Source: Symbiodinium kawagutii
Taxonomy: Eukaryota > Sar > Dinophyceae > Suessiales > Symbiodiniaceae
Direction: 5' to 3'
Assembly (NCBI GenBank): GCA_009767595.1
Contig: VSDK01016261.1
Span: forward strand, 251,021 to 315,020
DNA: 64,000 bases
The notes under the pieces were generated by a model that worked only from the letters and a program-made list of their open reading frames with translations, was not told the origin of the DNA and did not search any database. Within the stretch, counting starts at the first letter, position 1, and every line of letters begins with the position of its first letter. Positions 23,551 through 34,590 of this stretch are shown here, one piece after another. The translations under genes and the position numbers were made by a program.

Positions 23551-24060
23551 GGGGTTGACGTGAGGTCAATAAGTAGTTCATTCGTTGTTCAATTCTCTAG
23601 TTGCGTTGAGGGTAATTACATGTTGCCTAGCTAGCTCCTCGATTGGCGGTTGAATTATTTGGAGTTACACATGCACCACCAAAGTGAAATGCATCCAATT
23701 TGGCTGTATGAGCTGTTTTTTCACTTGATGGAGGGGTAAGTGTTGGATGGGCAGAAAGAAAAGACATAGCCTACTGTAGTAACCAATGTCTATGGCACTA
23801 TGGCTAGTTATAGCCTACAACATCCTACAGCTTACCATGGCTGGCCATGGTTGGCCATGGTTGGCGCCATAGGTACCATAGCCTACCAGTGGCTGTAGCT
23901 ACGCCGAACGGAGGGGGCCATGGATCCGGTTGGCCAAGGCAGACGCCGAGTTGCACATAGGAAGCAGGACCGTTTCGCACCGCACCGCACCTGTCGGGGT
24001 AAGGAGGTTCTCCAAACCGTTTGACCATCCCAACAAAAATAGATACAACTCCTATGAGAA

Positions 24061-24154
24061 CCGGCTGGTGGTTCCAAACATGTTTTTCCATAGTAATGAT
24101 TAACAATTAGTTGGTTTACTAATATTTTTCAGAGGGGTTGAAACCACCAACCAG
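24061..24154. mobile_element. Family B inverted-repeat element (94 bp)
   Basis: Left end CTGGTGGTTCCAAACATG, right end GGGGTTGAAACCACCAACCAG, with an internal TTTTTCAGAGG. Same ends as the intron-1 element at 36963-37169. Confidence 0.72.
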
Positions 24155-24642
24155 GTAAGTTCATAAATACATTGAAATAGGAAATGAATGATTAACTGCA
24201 TACAAGTTATGGGAAGTGCATAGCAACTTTAGTTATAAATGTATATAAATGTAAAAAACCCATTTACGCATATAGTAAGTCCATTTATTGGATGTGACCA
24301 GCTGGGAGTTGTTGTGGGTACCTGCAGCCGGTAATGAGATGACCTAAGTTGGGGAATGTGAGTAGGGCGACCCATAGTTCAGTAGACATCGCAACTCACG
24401 TTTGTTATTGAATAGGATTGTCTCAGGACTTGCCGTGGTTTATGGGGATTTCGTATCGTTTTCCATTTTTCCTGTAAACAAATATGGGTTGAATTTCGGA
24501 TTGTTTTCCATTTTTCTCACAGACCCCCGTTGGACTTGGCAGTTGAAGCGTGAGCATTGAGGAAAAATCGTCAGCAGTGCAAGCATCAAACTTTACATAT
24601 GGTGTTATCCTTGCCATTGAAATCTCAATAATTGGACAATGT

Positions 24643-24790
24643 TAGCGGGGTCGCGGTGTGGAAGGCTTCCGCAGACATGTTCGAACATCATCACTCGGAC
24701 TCATTCGTGATGGCGGACCTCCACGAGCTCAGCAATGACAGGGTCGCTGCCAACACCCTCGCGGACATGGAGCTGAGGGCCGCACATGCC
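24643..24790 (+). CDS. Candidate exon, unknown product
   Basis: The open frame GVAVWKASADMFEHHHSDSF continuing VMADLHELSNDRVAANTLAD and MELRAAHAP is GC-rich and protein-like. Possible acceptor AATGTTAG and donor CCCCG|GTTCGA. No family recognised. Confidence 0.37.
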
Positions 24791-24844
24791 CCGGTTCGAC
24801 CGTCAATGTTTCCCTGTCAATATTAACCATCAATAATGGCTTTT

Positions 24845-24930
24845 AATGACCAACCCATTTTTGGGGAAAACAATGGTTAATGATAGGGGAACCAGGGGTA
24901 CGGGGTTTTGACCCACAGCTACATGCTGAA
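24845..24930. mobile_element. Family E element, truncated
   Basis: Contains TTTTGGGGAAAACAATGG, GGGGAACCAGGGGTACGGGG and TTTTGACCCACAGCTACATG, matching one end of family E. Confidence 0.5.
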
Positions 24931-25025
24931 AGAAGTACGCGGGTCTACGGTCTCTATGATTTAAGGTCAATTACAAACCTATGACGGACACGGCTTGTTC
25001 AGGCCGTTTCGCACACTGTAAAGGG

Positions 25026-25139
25026 TACTTGGATGTGCACCCCCACTTAGTATGTGGTCCCTCACCATGTTTTTTAGGGGTTATAAGCTACCTTATAGGG
25101 CTTATAACCATCTTATAACCTCAGCTGCACATCCAAGTA
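25026..25139. mobile_element. Family D inverted-repeat element (114 bp)
   Basis: Perfect 14-bp terminal repeats TACTTGGATGTGCA / TGCACATCCAAGTA, with internal TTATAAGCTACCTTATAGGG. No ORF. Confidence 0.8.
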
Positions 25140-25510
25140 AGTATCATTGTTTGATGTATATGCACTGGTTTGCTATGCAGATGTAGTAGTTGTAGCGTGG
25201 GCTCTTGTTTGTCTCATCGACCCAGCTTCAGTCATGTGCTGTAGGGATGTCGCCCCAAGATGCATGGTTTCGAGAAAGCTGTGCTTAATACAGGTTCATG
25301 ATCATTAATCAATTGGAGATCCATTTTTGGTTGGATACAAGGCCTGTACTTGCTTGAGTTCGCCTGCATGATATACGTTTGCAATGGTAGTGTTTTTGGA
25401 TGGTGTGGATCACAGGCACCGCAGCATTGTTGGTGACAAACACCTTTCCCGGTGCAGTTCTGGTATGTTTGCTTCATTTACCATGATTAACTTCATTAAC
25501 TAATGCCTAC

Positions 25511-25620
25511 CCAGGATTAATAAACCCCTGGTTGATCAAAAGGGCGTATCCCCAGAAGCTTTGGCGTCCCATTAAATGGGAACCCCCCCAATTGATCAAC
25601 CCTTGGTTTATCAATCCTGG
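25511..25620. mobile_element. Family C inverted-repeat element (110 bp)
   Basis: Left end CCAGGATTAATAAACCCCTG, right end CTTGGTTTATCAATCCTGG; both continue into GGTTGATCAA/TTGATCAACC. Internal CCCATTAAATGGG palindrome. No ORF. Confidence 0.8.
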
Positions 25621-25750
25621 GTGAACATTACTCATCAATTGATCTTCAGCATCTTCAAGCATCATGAACCATCATTAACCAGCTGATCAATCATTGATAA
25701 TCATAGATGATACGGATGATCAACCATCATTATTCAACCATATTCAACCA

Positions 25751-25869
25751 GATGGCAGTGGGTCAGTTCACCCTGTACCCCTGGTTTCCCTATCATTAAC
25801 CTTTTTTTATCATTATTGTTGGTTATTATCCCCCATTCTTGGCTGGTCAATACTAACCCATAGCCATAC
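25751..25869. mobile_element. Family E inverted-repeat element
   Basis: Left end GATGGCAGTGGGTCAGTTCA, right end CTAACCCATAGCCATA; internal GTACCCCTGGTTTCCCTATC and TTATTATCCCCCATT, as in the 52.7-kb copy. Confidence 0.7.
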
Positions 25870-25920
25870 AGCACCATCAGCCAGCCATTAGTAACAACGG
25901 TATCGGTCATGTAGCCTTAG

Positions 25921-25966
25921 CACCACCCGACGGCATCCTGTGCCTGGACAGGGGTGTCCATTTCGG
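25921..25966 (+). CDS. Candidate micro-exon
   Basis: Acceptor GTAGCCTTAG and donor TTCG|GTCAGT bound about 46 bp; frame PPDGILCLDRGVHF. It lies exactly where flanking repeats switch from AACCATCATT-type to GGTGAACTGG/GATGATTAG-type. Low confidence because of its size. Confidence 0.28.
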
Positions 25967-26289
25967 TCAGTAGCTACGTGGTCAATTGATGGTGAACTGG
26001 GGGTTGATGTATGGTCAATGATGGTGTACTGGTTGCTGGTTTCGAAACTATTAAACTCATTGCAGTTAATGATGATTAGATTGATTATAGTTAATGATGG
26101 TGAGGCGATTTTCAACTATTCTACTTTTATTTGGGATGATGGCTTGTAATATGTTTAATCCTGGTATTAAGAAATGATTGTTTTGGTACAAGCATATGTT
26201 TTTCATAGGGGTAGATAAACCACCACCCAGACTATTAGCTGAGCTGAAGCTGAACACCATCAACGGCATAGTTGGGCTTATCAATTTAT

Positions 26290-26413
26290 GGCGTTATCAG
26301 CAGCATGGGGGCATCACCGACAATCTCCCTGACACCTGGTTGCCCAGCACCCGCCGCGGAAAGCCCAGGACGATCTACACATTCGACACTCGCAAGCCTC
26401 CTGTGAACAACTG
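26290..26413 (+). CDS. Candidate exon, unknown product
   Basis: The frame GGITDNLPDTWLPSTRRGKP continuing RTIYTFDTRKPPVNN ends at TGA (26412). GC-rich with respect to its neighbours; boundaries not determined. Confidence 0.3.
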
Positions 26414-26595
26414 AGTTGCCAAGCCTCACCCCGTTGATCTGTCACCAACACATGGGAATCAGCTTTGCCAAATGACGGCCATCATCTCGCCACCAGTGTA
26501 TTGTTTAATTACGAAAAGAAACGGTTAATGACGAAACAGAACGGTTAATTATGAAAGAAATACATTAGCTTACTCACCTTTATCAACCCACAGAG

Positions 26596-26628
26596 AAGGC
26601 GATGGAGAGAGAGAGAGAGAGAGAGACC
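26596..26628. repeat. GGCGATGG(AG)n microsatellite
   Basis: AAGGCGATGG followed by (AG)n. The same lead-in occurs at 48148 and, with one change, at 50439. Confidence 0.85.
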
Positions 26629-27454
26629 TTCATCAACCATTGAACCATGTTTCTCTTTTTATCAACCATGTTCAGACATCATGTGCAAGATGGAAAGTCA
26701 GCTGGCAACTCCGCATTTGAGTCTCACCCAGTGTCAGCCAGGGGCCAAGCCTTTCCTTAGCCACGCATGGTAGGACATGGAAAATCCGAGTGGCTACATC
26801 AACGTTTTGGACATGCAGTCCATTTCTGATCCAATCATACCCATTTCTGCCGAAAAAAACACATTCAATCTTCAGGCTATTTGCCAAACTTGATTACCTC
26901 CAGCAATGATTGTTTTTATTTCCGCTGATTTGAGGTCATTCCCATCCTTGTCAGATATCTTGAGGAATTATGGAATTTCAGACACGGTTCTATGCACCCA
27001 GTTTTTATGGCTCAATTGGTTCATCGCAGTTTGGAAAGTAGCGGGCGGTCAAAGTGGGAGCTGGTTCATTAAGAGCTGGATTGTCCATCACTTGAGTGTC
27101 TCTGAAACAGAACACTGTCCCGGGTATATCCACACATGCTGGTGACACCCTTCCACTTAGTAAGGAACATCACCACACGTTCTTGGGACACCGCACGTGT
27201 GGCCAACCCTCTACATGCACACATGTTCAGGGGTTCTACCGAAAGAAACCTGGGATTACCACCGGAGCAGCTAGAGATTTCAACCCAGACAGTCACTAGT
27301 CATGGCTATTTCATCATTAATTGACCATTAATCAGCCATTGATCAACCACCATTAACCGCATTAACCACCATCAACCACCCAGCTAGGCCTCACCATTGG
27401 TTCCTTGGTCCAACCAAAAGCTACCGGTTGAGCATCACCTCAGCCTGCTGACAG

Positions 27455-27565
27455 CACCTGTCGAAATGGCACTGCGCTGTCGCTGGACGTTGCGAAGTTT
27501 CACACGCCAAAGGCAGCTGCGACGTTGCGAAGATTGCAAGCGCCAAAGTGCCCTGGTCGAGCAAA
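27455..27565 (+). CDS. Candidate exon with internal duplication, frame ambiguous
   Basis: GC-rich island after 90 bp of CACCATTAACC-type sequence. Two frames are open: STCRNGTALSLDVAKFHTPK (vaguely ankyrin-like) and VEMALRCRWTLRSFTRQRQL (open to 27661). GACGTTGCGAAG followed by CGCCAAAG occurs twice, about 37 bp apart, so the segment includes a short internal duplication. Confidence 0.33.
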
Positions 27566-28135
27566 AAAGTGACGCCGCAGTGGAGCGTTTCCCGGGCAAA
27601 AGTGGGTTGCTCATCAATGCCAGGCAAACAATGAGCAATAAATCGGTTGATAGTAATTGCTAGTGCTGAGCTGGCTGTGCTTGCTATATTTATTGTTGCG
27701 AAAATGAAAGCTATAGCAACAGGAAATACGCAAGCAGCATGGCTAATCAAACAAAGCTGGAACATGCATGAAAATGGCCCCATTATGCAACCAATCTATA
27801 GCAACGACAGCCAGCCTAGCATTTGGGCAGGTGAACTGTAACAGGTTCAACCATTGCTGGGTGACAAGGTCGGTGCCAACAACGATGTGCTTCTGTGACT
27901 GCGACAACGTGTTGCACAACGGTGATCAATTTGAGATGCTGGTCATGAGCTTTTGCAAAGGGGTGGTTTCAATACGCCAAAACAAATCAAAACTACTCCC
28001 AGCATTCCGATGACGGGCGCCTCGCCAGCAATTCTCAAAGTCACCAGTGGGTGAATTTGCCGACAGTCAGGTCGTTATAAGGGAACCGGCCGTTGCCTAG
28101 CACCCTAAGACTGCCATGTATGCCATTGTGTTACT

Positions 28136-28233
28136 TAAAATATCTCAAAATTGGGAACCTTCAAAATGGTTGGTTTATTACTTTAAATCATTAAAAGAAC
28201 TGGAAGATATAGAGAAACACCCATTTTTTCTCA
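28136..28233. mobile_element. Family A inverted-repeat element, diverged
   Basis: AAATATCTCAAAATTGGGAA at the left, ATAGAGAAACACCCA at the right and an internal GGTTGGTTTATTACT. Confidence 0.5.
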
Positions 28234-28378
28234 GGTCCGTCATACATAGCCCTATATGGGGAATTCTTTGGCACCTGCAATGCCGTGCCCCAGAGTTGAC
28301 GGAACTGTTGACAATGCAGCCCGAGCCGATGTGTTGCAGCCGTGAGAGTCAGCCCTCTGAACCCTGGATGATGTGAAC

Positions 28379-28445
28379 CCTGGATTAATAAACCCCTGGT
28401 TGATTCATAGGGGGTATCCCAAAAAAGCTTGGTTTCCATCATGAC

Positions 28446-28493
<48 letters not shown>

Positions 28494-28545
28494 ACTGATA
28501 CCAACCCCATAGATTGATCAACCTATGGTTTTTCAACCTGGGTTA
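28379..28545. mobile_element. Family C element expanded by an internal GAT microsatellite
   Basis: Left end CCTGGATTAATAAACCCCTG, right end GATCAACCTATGGTTTTTCA then ACCTGGG. The middle is replaced by about 50 bp of (GAT)n (28441-28496). Confidence 0.7.
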
Positions 28546-29271
28546 ACATTATGTCCAACCAGTCGCTCTTTTCTTGTTTGACGCAACAGCAATAGCAATT
28601 TGGTTGATGCTTTGATTGACACAGTGTTAGCAAATGGCTTGTTGTTTGGCTAGTGTTTTTCCACAGGGGTGTTTCAACCACCAACCAGCAATTGTTGATA
28701 TCAGGCATAGCTGGGCTGATTTTTCACAATGTAGTTCGAACCCCATCCCGAACCCGCCAGCTTTGATACTGGGAAACTGCGCTGTAGAGGCTGGGGGAAT
28801 TGATAATTTCTGAGCTGATCAACGTGCTAAGTTGTTGTCATTAATTTCCTCATTTTTTCTCATATAACCCATTCACGCTGTTAATTGCTGTATAATGTCA
28901 TTTTCGTTTTTAAGCGCAGTCACTATTTGATCAACATCAGTTAGCAAACCTTAGTGATTGTGTTATAGATGCTGGTAACCACCACGAATCATCATTAGCT
29001 TCCGATAACATTAACAATTGAGAACCATAATATATGCATATATATATATGCAATCCTTGTCATTGATCATAAAAAGATGCCTATTTATTGTTGATGTTCA
29101 TTGGTGAGGGTTAGTAAGTCATTGTCCTTTTTTTGGTTGGTAAAAGCTGTGAGTGACCCGGCAGCCATATAATTCATCATTACCATTATCATCATCACTT
29201 GCATTATTGTTGAGAATCGTCATTGACCATCACTATTACCCATCAACATTATTATCACAACACTTCTGAGC

Positions 29272-29272
29272 T

Positions 29273-29336
<64 letters not shown>
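29272..29336. repeat. (ATC)n microsatellite
   Basis: Pure ATC tract; reading frames through it give poly-Ser or poly-Met and are not genes. Confidence 0.95.
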
Positions 29337-29587
29337 CTAGCTTTAGTGTCGCCAATGCAGCTGCCGATAGTGCTTGGTCATGCTGGTACCGTTTATAATT
29401 GTTGAATGATGATCCTTTAGCTGGTGAACAAGCTTGTTCCAACAAGCGTCATTCAAGGATCGATAGCAGACCTGCTAAGGCGCTGCCATCAGTATTTTCA
29501 GGGGATGTTCCTGGAACCGATTGCAATTGTTGCTTAGTGTTGCTGATCTTCACCATCTTTGAAGAGATGAGTTGAAGGATAGTGATG

Positions 29588-29696
29588 TATATTGTGATTT
29601 CTCAAAAGACGTGGCTATAAAAACAGTTGGTTTATTAAGATAAATGGTTACTATAAGATGATTCGAGGGTACCCCTATTTTGAGAAACACCCATAT
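29588..29696. mobile_element. Family A inverted-repeat element
   Basis: Begins ATATTGTGATTTCTCAAAAG and ends TTTTGAGAAACACCCATAT, with internal GGTTGGTTTATTAAG-like sequence. Confidence 0.65.
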
Positions 29697-29826
29697 GACG
29701 GTGGATGCCCTCAACGGATCCTCATCATTGCCGCGCCTTGCAGGTGATGTTCCAGCTGGGTGTTTTTCCTAGCGTGGCGCTCCACCATGCGAACCATCGC
29801 CAGCATCACAGAAGCGTCGGCATTTC

Positions 29827-29947
29827 TACTTGGATGTACAGTTGGGCTTATATCCATGGTTAGTTACGCCCTATAAGGTAGCTGAACTAACCCCTTGAAA
29901 CCATGGGAATTGGGACCACTTACGAAGTGCGGGTGCACATCCAAGTA
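29827..29947. mobile_element. Family D inverted-repeat element (121 bp)
   Basis: Ends TACTTGGATGTACA and TGCACATCCAAGTA (13 of 14 complementary), with internal CCCTATAAGGTAGCT related to the 25-kb copy in inverted orientation. Confidence 0.78.
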
Positions 29948-31034
29948 CCTGATTGGAGTGACCACTAGTTAGTTTGTTCGAGTCCTGCGACCATTGCTCC
30001 GTCATTGCTAGATTCTGGTTGAGCAAATGTTACGAAAGCACAGGGCTATGCTTATTTCGTTTCCTGCATTACGGCATTACGGCAAGACCTTGGATGCCCC
30101 GGCAAAAATCATGTTACTAACTGCTTACTAATTGCATTTTGGCGGTCATTAAAGAATGGATGGGTTACCATGAATGGTCACAACACCAATCCCGCTTGTA
30201 GGGAGTCATCCTGAGTTGTTGACCTTGATCATTGACATTAATTAATTCATGAATTCATTCACCCGCTAAACAACTATCAGTCTCATTCATGTGTTCAAAT
30301 GCAATTAATTCTTCACAGATTTATCATTAACATTAATTCACAAGCTTCTAATTGTTAATAACTAATCAAAAACCAGTCAACCATCAACTTGATCCACTAT
30401 TAGCTACAGGATCATTTGGCTGTTGGCTTCATTTTTTCCCTGTTTATGGTATTTTGGGATGGGTGGTTGGTTCACGGCTATTTTTCATGAGGGATAACCA
30501 CCACCAGCCAGTAAACAACCGACTGAAATGTCAAGTGAATTCTGGTTGGCGGCACTCCCAAGACCAGGTTCAGCCATTTGGCACAGACCCAAAGCTCGGG
30601 TAAGTTGTTGAAAAGGGCAATGGTATGAAGGTCCGGTGGAAGGTTTCAATGCCATGGTGTGGATCACCCGAAGCGAAGTTGGCTCAACCATCCCACGCTC
30701 CTCCGCTTGATCATCCGTAGTGGGCCTAACGGCTAGAGACACAGGTTCGGGGCTTCATCCAAGTAACCCATGGATTCAGTGGCTAAGGCTGACAATCATG
30801 AAGAATAGCCATTATATGCCACTATCATCCACTATCAATTCGCGAATGTTAGCAATTTGATTTGTGGTTGCTGCTAGCTGCGAATGCTCAGAACGAGCCT
30901 TTACTGACAGTGGTGAAAATGGATTCATGCTGCGTACTTTGCGTTCGCGTATTCCGCTATTCCGCCTTCGGCATTCTTTCTTGACAAGCATACAATTGCG
31001 GAGATAGGGCCAAGAGGTTGCAGCCTGCTGTAGG
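29948..31034. other. Noncoding, no gene supported
   Basis: Short CATCAACTTGATCC/CCACTATC motifs at 30370 and 30820; a B-like GGTTGGTTCACGG...ACCACCACCAGCCAG pair at 30463-30511. Confidence 0.45.
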
Positions 31035-31232
31035 TTGAATGCGGTGCAGCATGCTGTCAGCTGGTCCAAACGAGATGGAACACAAATAGAGCCCTCAAGG
31101 AACGCAATTGCCGTGCCCTGCTCCAGCCTGACGCGGCAAGGTCTTGGCATTTTATGGTTTGGGACACACCTGCCGAATCAAGCAAGACAGTCAGAGTGGC
31201 GCAGGGACAGCAAAGCGATAGGGGCGCGCTGA
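31035..31232 (+). CDS. Candidate exon or ORF, unknown product
   Basis: Open + frame NAVQHAVSWSKRDGTQIEPS continuing RNAIAVPCSSLTRQGLG, closing at TGA 31230-31232. A 112-aa frame on the - strand overlaps (30812-31150). Neither strand shows decisive features; + is preferred because all supported genes are on +. Confidence 0.25.
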   Translation: MNAVQHAVSWSKRDGTQIEPSRNAIAVPCSSLTRQGLGILWFGTHLPNQARQSEWRRDSKAIGAR

Positions 31233-31618
31233 GGCCAATGTTCTCTCTAGGACTCTAGGCTTAGGTTTTTATTTTTTGCGCCAGGTTGGAAGGACCTAAC
31301 CAGCATCCACCATCTAACCAAAACAGCGCAAATATCGATGCACTAGCCAGCGCTTTTTGTTGCTGCGCTCGCGGGTTTTCAGTAGAGGCTACGACGCGCG
31401 TGAACGTGTCATTGCAGACAACTCTGTAGGCTGCAATTTCGAACTCATGGTTTGGAGTTATGGCCACGGTCTCTGGCTTGGAGTTATGGCTTCGTGGTTT
31501 TCACATGTTTGCACAACAACCTGCCGCCCCCAGTGAAAAATTCAATTTTTTCCAAGCAATTGCCAGGCCACTGGTGGATATATAGCTGCCTTCCCGGGTT
31601 TTACCGACCAAATAGGCT

Positions 31619-31709
31619 GGTTCTCAAGATAGGGCACCCTCTATCATCCAATATTTATCATCTATTTGACAAATTTTTGGAAGCACCTTATTTTGAGAAG
31701 ACACCAAAT
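31619..31709. mobile_element. Family A inverted-repeat element, upstream of an exon
   Basis: Begins GGTTCTCAAGATAGGGCACC and ends CTTATTTTGAGAAGACACCA; a candidate exon starts 17 bp later. Confidence 0.55.
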
Positions 31710-31726
31710 GCAGTTCGACGGCCCAG

Positions 31727-31801
31727 CTTCGCACCATTATTGGCAAGCACCGCAGCCGAAGAGGGCACCGGGGCGGGGCCCGTGGGGCCCGCGGTCACCA
31801 C
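31727..31801 (+). CDS. Candidate exon next to a family-A inverted-repeat element
   Basis: Acceptor CGGCCCAG and donor CACCAC|GTGAAG bound 75 bp; frame FAPLLASTAAEEGTGAGPVG then PAVT. A family-A element (31619-31709) ends 17 bp upstream, so that element occupies the 3' end of the inferred intron. Confidence 0.38.
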
Positions 31802-33539
31802 GTGAAGGCTGGAGGGACATGCCGCGAAGTTCCACAAAGGTTGCGCCCTTGCCCTATGCTTCCAACGGCCATTATAGTAGGTACAGTCTGAGGGTAAGCT
31901 GGCCATGGGAAATCGTTATTTTCTATGTGGAAATCAGTCATAAATGGTGGATTTTCCATTGCCAGGCTAGTACCTGAGGGTAATCAATTGGTTTCTACCA
32001 TTGTTGCTTGTTGTTGGTTACCTACTAGAATGGCAATTAACTGGAAACATAGGGTTGCACTTGAACACACAACCAAAAAAATCGTCTTTTTGGTTTGTAA
32101 ACCCCAACGATTTTGCTATACATCTTGCAGGTTGATGATTGAACGGTTTGTAGTTGATTTTTTTGCATGTGTAAACATATTTGGGTCTTGTCTCCTGAAT
32201 ATATTATATGGGTAATTCACAATCAAAACATACAAAGAGAGTCACAATTCGATGTTTCCTCGCGAGCAGTGAAAGACCGACAATTCTCCTATATAGAACT
32301 CATTGCTCAATATGCCCAAACATTTGTAAACCATCGTCACAAATAGATTTTTCATGGGTGAACCGAATGCCAGTGGGAAGATCTGCCTGCGGGACTGGAC
32401 CATTCCCATTAGGGGGCTCCAGTTGGGCGCCTAAAAAAAGGTAGGTTTTAGGTTTTCAAAATATGGGTTAGTGGGCGGATTGCAGCTACTACCTTCGTTT
32501 TTTTGGTTTTTCTCATAGTGTTGGTTTACCACATAGCCACTAAAAGTTAGACCTTTAGCAGGGATCTAAAAACAACCAAGACATGCAAAATGATGGTTGT
32601 GGGTTCCCAGTGGCAATGGGTACATGGTTTTGGTGCTAAACATTGGAATTATCTAGTGCAGGATGATGATACCAGCTGTTAGTTTTGCATATTTTGAAAT
32701 GGGGTTTCCAGTGGTTCGAAAAGGATCAAGAAGGGATAAAAAAGGATATGCGTATTAGGTTATATATTTGAGGTTTACTTAGTGAAAAAACATTTGCAAA
32801 AGACATGGAGCGGCCTGGATGACTTAGGATTTTGTTGGTTAGTGTTGCCCTGCGGCTATCAAGGGTTACACTTCGGTAGCATGCCATTGATTGTTCTCAT
32901 TGGTTGCATTTTGGCATATATGTTCTGTGATTATCAAGGGCTACACTCATGGAATCAAACGTAACTGGCTTGAAAATAACCATTCCCAATAGGTAAATAA
33001 TCTATTTTGCATGGTGGATTATCCAGCCAACTATGTTAGGATTGCTCGAAGGTAACCATTATGCACCAAAGTAGGCCTAAGTTTTCATGAATGATTAACC
33101 AACATCCGCCATCGTGATCATCATTGAGCCGCACTAACCATCATGAACCATAGGCTAGCCACCAATCAATTATATACAGTATCACTATTATGGTTTTCCA
33201 TTAACCATACGTAGGGTAGGCGTCATGAAATATGGGGAACCAAAATTTCAACCATCGTTATTGACGATGATTGACTGCTATGATCAGAAACCATCATTGT
33301 TAGTGGTGCTTAATCATTCTTACCCCATGCTCATCATTAATCACACGCTACTACTGACCACCGTTGGTTGCTTATCAACCATCCTTCTCTATTATTTGCC
33401 ATCATTGTTGACAATCATCGTCGGCCATAAAGCATCATGATCCATTGTGCTCCCGATTGTTGGATACGACCCCCCATATGTGACCACCTTAGTAACCATC
33501 AGCTTGCCATCAACCATTGTTACACCATCAATGATGACT
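31802..33539. other. Noncoding, intron-like
   Basis: AT-rich; A/C-type motifs from 33090 onward (CATCATTGAGCC, ACCATCATGAACC). No exon recognised. Confidence 0.5.
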
Positions 33540-33603
33540 AACCATCACCACCACCACCATCATTATCTTCCGCGTCATCATCATCATCATCATCATCATC
33601 ATG

Positions 33604-33643
<40 letters not shown>

Positions 33644-33645
33644 CC
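33540..33645. repeat. CAT/ATC microsatellite block
   Basis: CAT tracts with short interruptions (CCACCACCACC, CTTCCGCGT, GATCAT). Reading frames give poly-His and are not genes. Confidence 0.95.
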
Positions 33646-33950
33646 GTAAGCTGTCACAAACCATTGTTAAACCATCATGAGCCCATCAAAAACCATCACA
33701 AACCATCATGAACTATCACAAGCCATCAAAAAACATCATAAACCATCATACATCATCAAAAGCCATCATGAACCCATCATCAAAAAATACCATCGAAAAC
33801 CATCAGAAGCCATTGCAACTTATAATGACCTATCATTACCCATCATTACATTAAACATACCATAGATATGACTTATCAGAGATATCATTGGCGACTTATA
33901 TCATTACCACTTCGTAATTAATCGCGGATCACCGCCATGTCATCACAAGT

Positions 33951-34072
33951 CGCCGCCACGGTCCGCAAGGCGGTGCCGCACGTCTTTTTTCTTCCCGGGT
34001 GCCGGAAGGCACCGCACCAAGCGGAACATAGGCGCGCGCCCCTGGTGGTCACAAACGGGAGCCCCCAGCTGG
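33951..34072 (+). CDS. Candidate exon between complementary CAT and ATG microsatellites
   Basis: Donor GCTGG|GTGAGT is consensus. The frame includes VAATVRKAVPHVFFLPGCRK then APHQAEHRRAPLVVTNGSPQ. A Met at 33937 allows an alternative start. The upstream intron end is CAT-rich (33540-33645); the downstream intron start is ATG-rich (34145-34590). Confidence 0.42.
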
Positions 34073-34144
34073 GTGAGTTGATGGTGGCTCTATCACTGGT
34101 AGATGTCCAAGTTGTCATAATGGTTTATAACGGCTTATGGTGGT

Positions 34145-34145
34145 T

Positions 34146-34183
<38 letters not shown>

Positions 34184-34546
34184 ATGATGATGAGATGATG
34201 ATGATCATGGTGATGATGATGATGATTATGATGATGGTGATGATGATGGTGATGGCGATGATGATGATGATCATCATCATCATCATCATGATGCTGGTGG
34301 TGATGATGATGGTGGTGATGATGATGGTGGTGATGATGATGATGGTGACGATGATTATGATGATGGTGATGATGATGATGATGCTGATGATGGTGGTGCT
34401 GATGACGATGCTGGTGATGATGATGATGATGGTGGTGGTGATGATGATGGTGGTGATGATGATGATGATGATGATGATGCTGATGATGGTGATGATGGTG
34501 ATGATGATGATGATGCTGATGATGGTGGTGCTGATGACGATGCTGG

Positions 34547-34584
<38 letters not shown>

Positions 34585-34590
34585 GTGACG
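34145..34590. repeat. 446-bp interrupted (ATG/GAT)n microsatellite
   Basis: ATG/GAT/GGT triplets with an internal duplicated segment (ATGCTGATGATGGTGGTGCT at about 34381 and 34513) and a short inverted patch GATCATCATCATCATC (34269). It is the reverse complement in type of the block at 33540-33645. Confidence 0.95.

Larger units (their letters stand above)
22921..24642. other. 3' flank of RCC1 gene and noncoding DNA
   Basis: Contains family C (23447) and family B (24061) elements, and a CCATGGTTGGCCATGG palindromic stretch at 23838-23870. A GC-rich patch at 23905-24000 may be an exon but its frame is unclear. Confidence 0.45.
27662..29271. other. Noncoding with family A and C elements
   Basis: Includes the elements at 28136 and 28379 and a TATATATATGCA stretch near 29035. 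No supported gene; a short frame around 27860-27950 is unconvincing. Confidence 0.45.

Noticed and set aside
29223-29445. Poly-Ser (+) and poly-Met (-) frames
   Set aside because: ATC microsatellite translation.
30812-31150. 112-codon frame on - strand
   Set aside because: No motif, no splice or start context, and all supported genes are on +; kept only as a caveat to the + strand candidate.
33447-33680. Poly-His frame on +
   Set aside because: CAT/ATC microsatellite translation.
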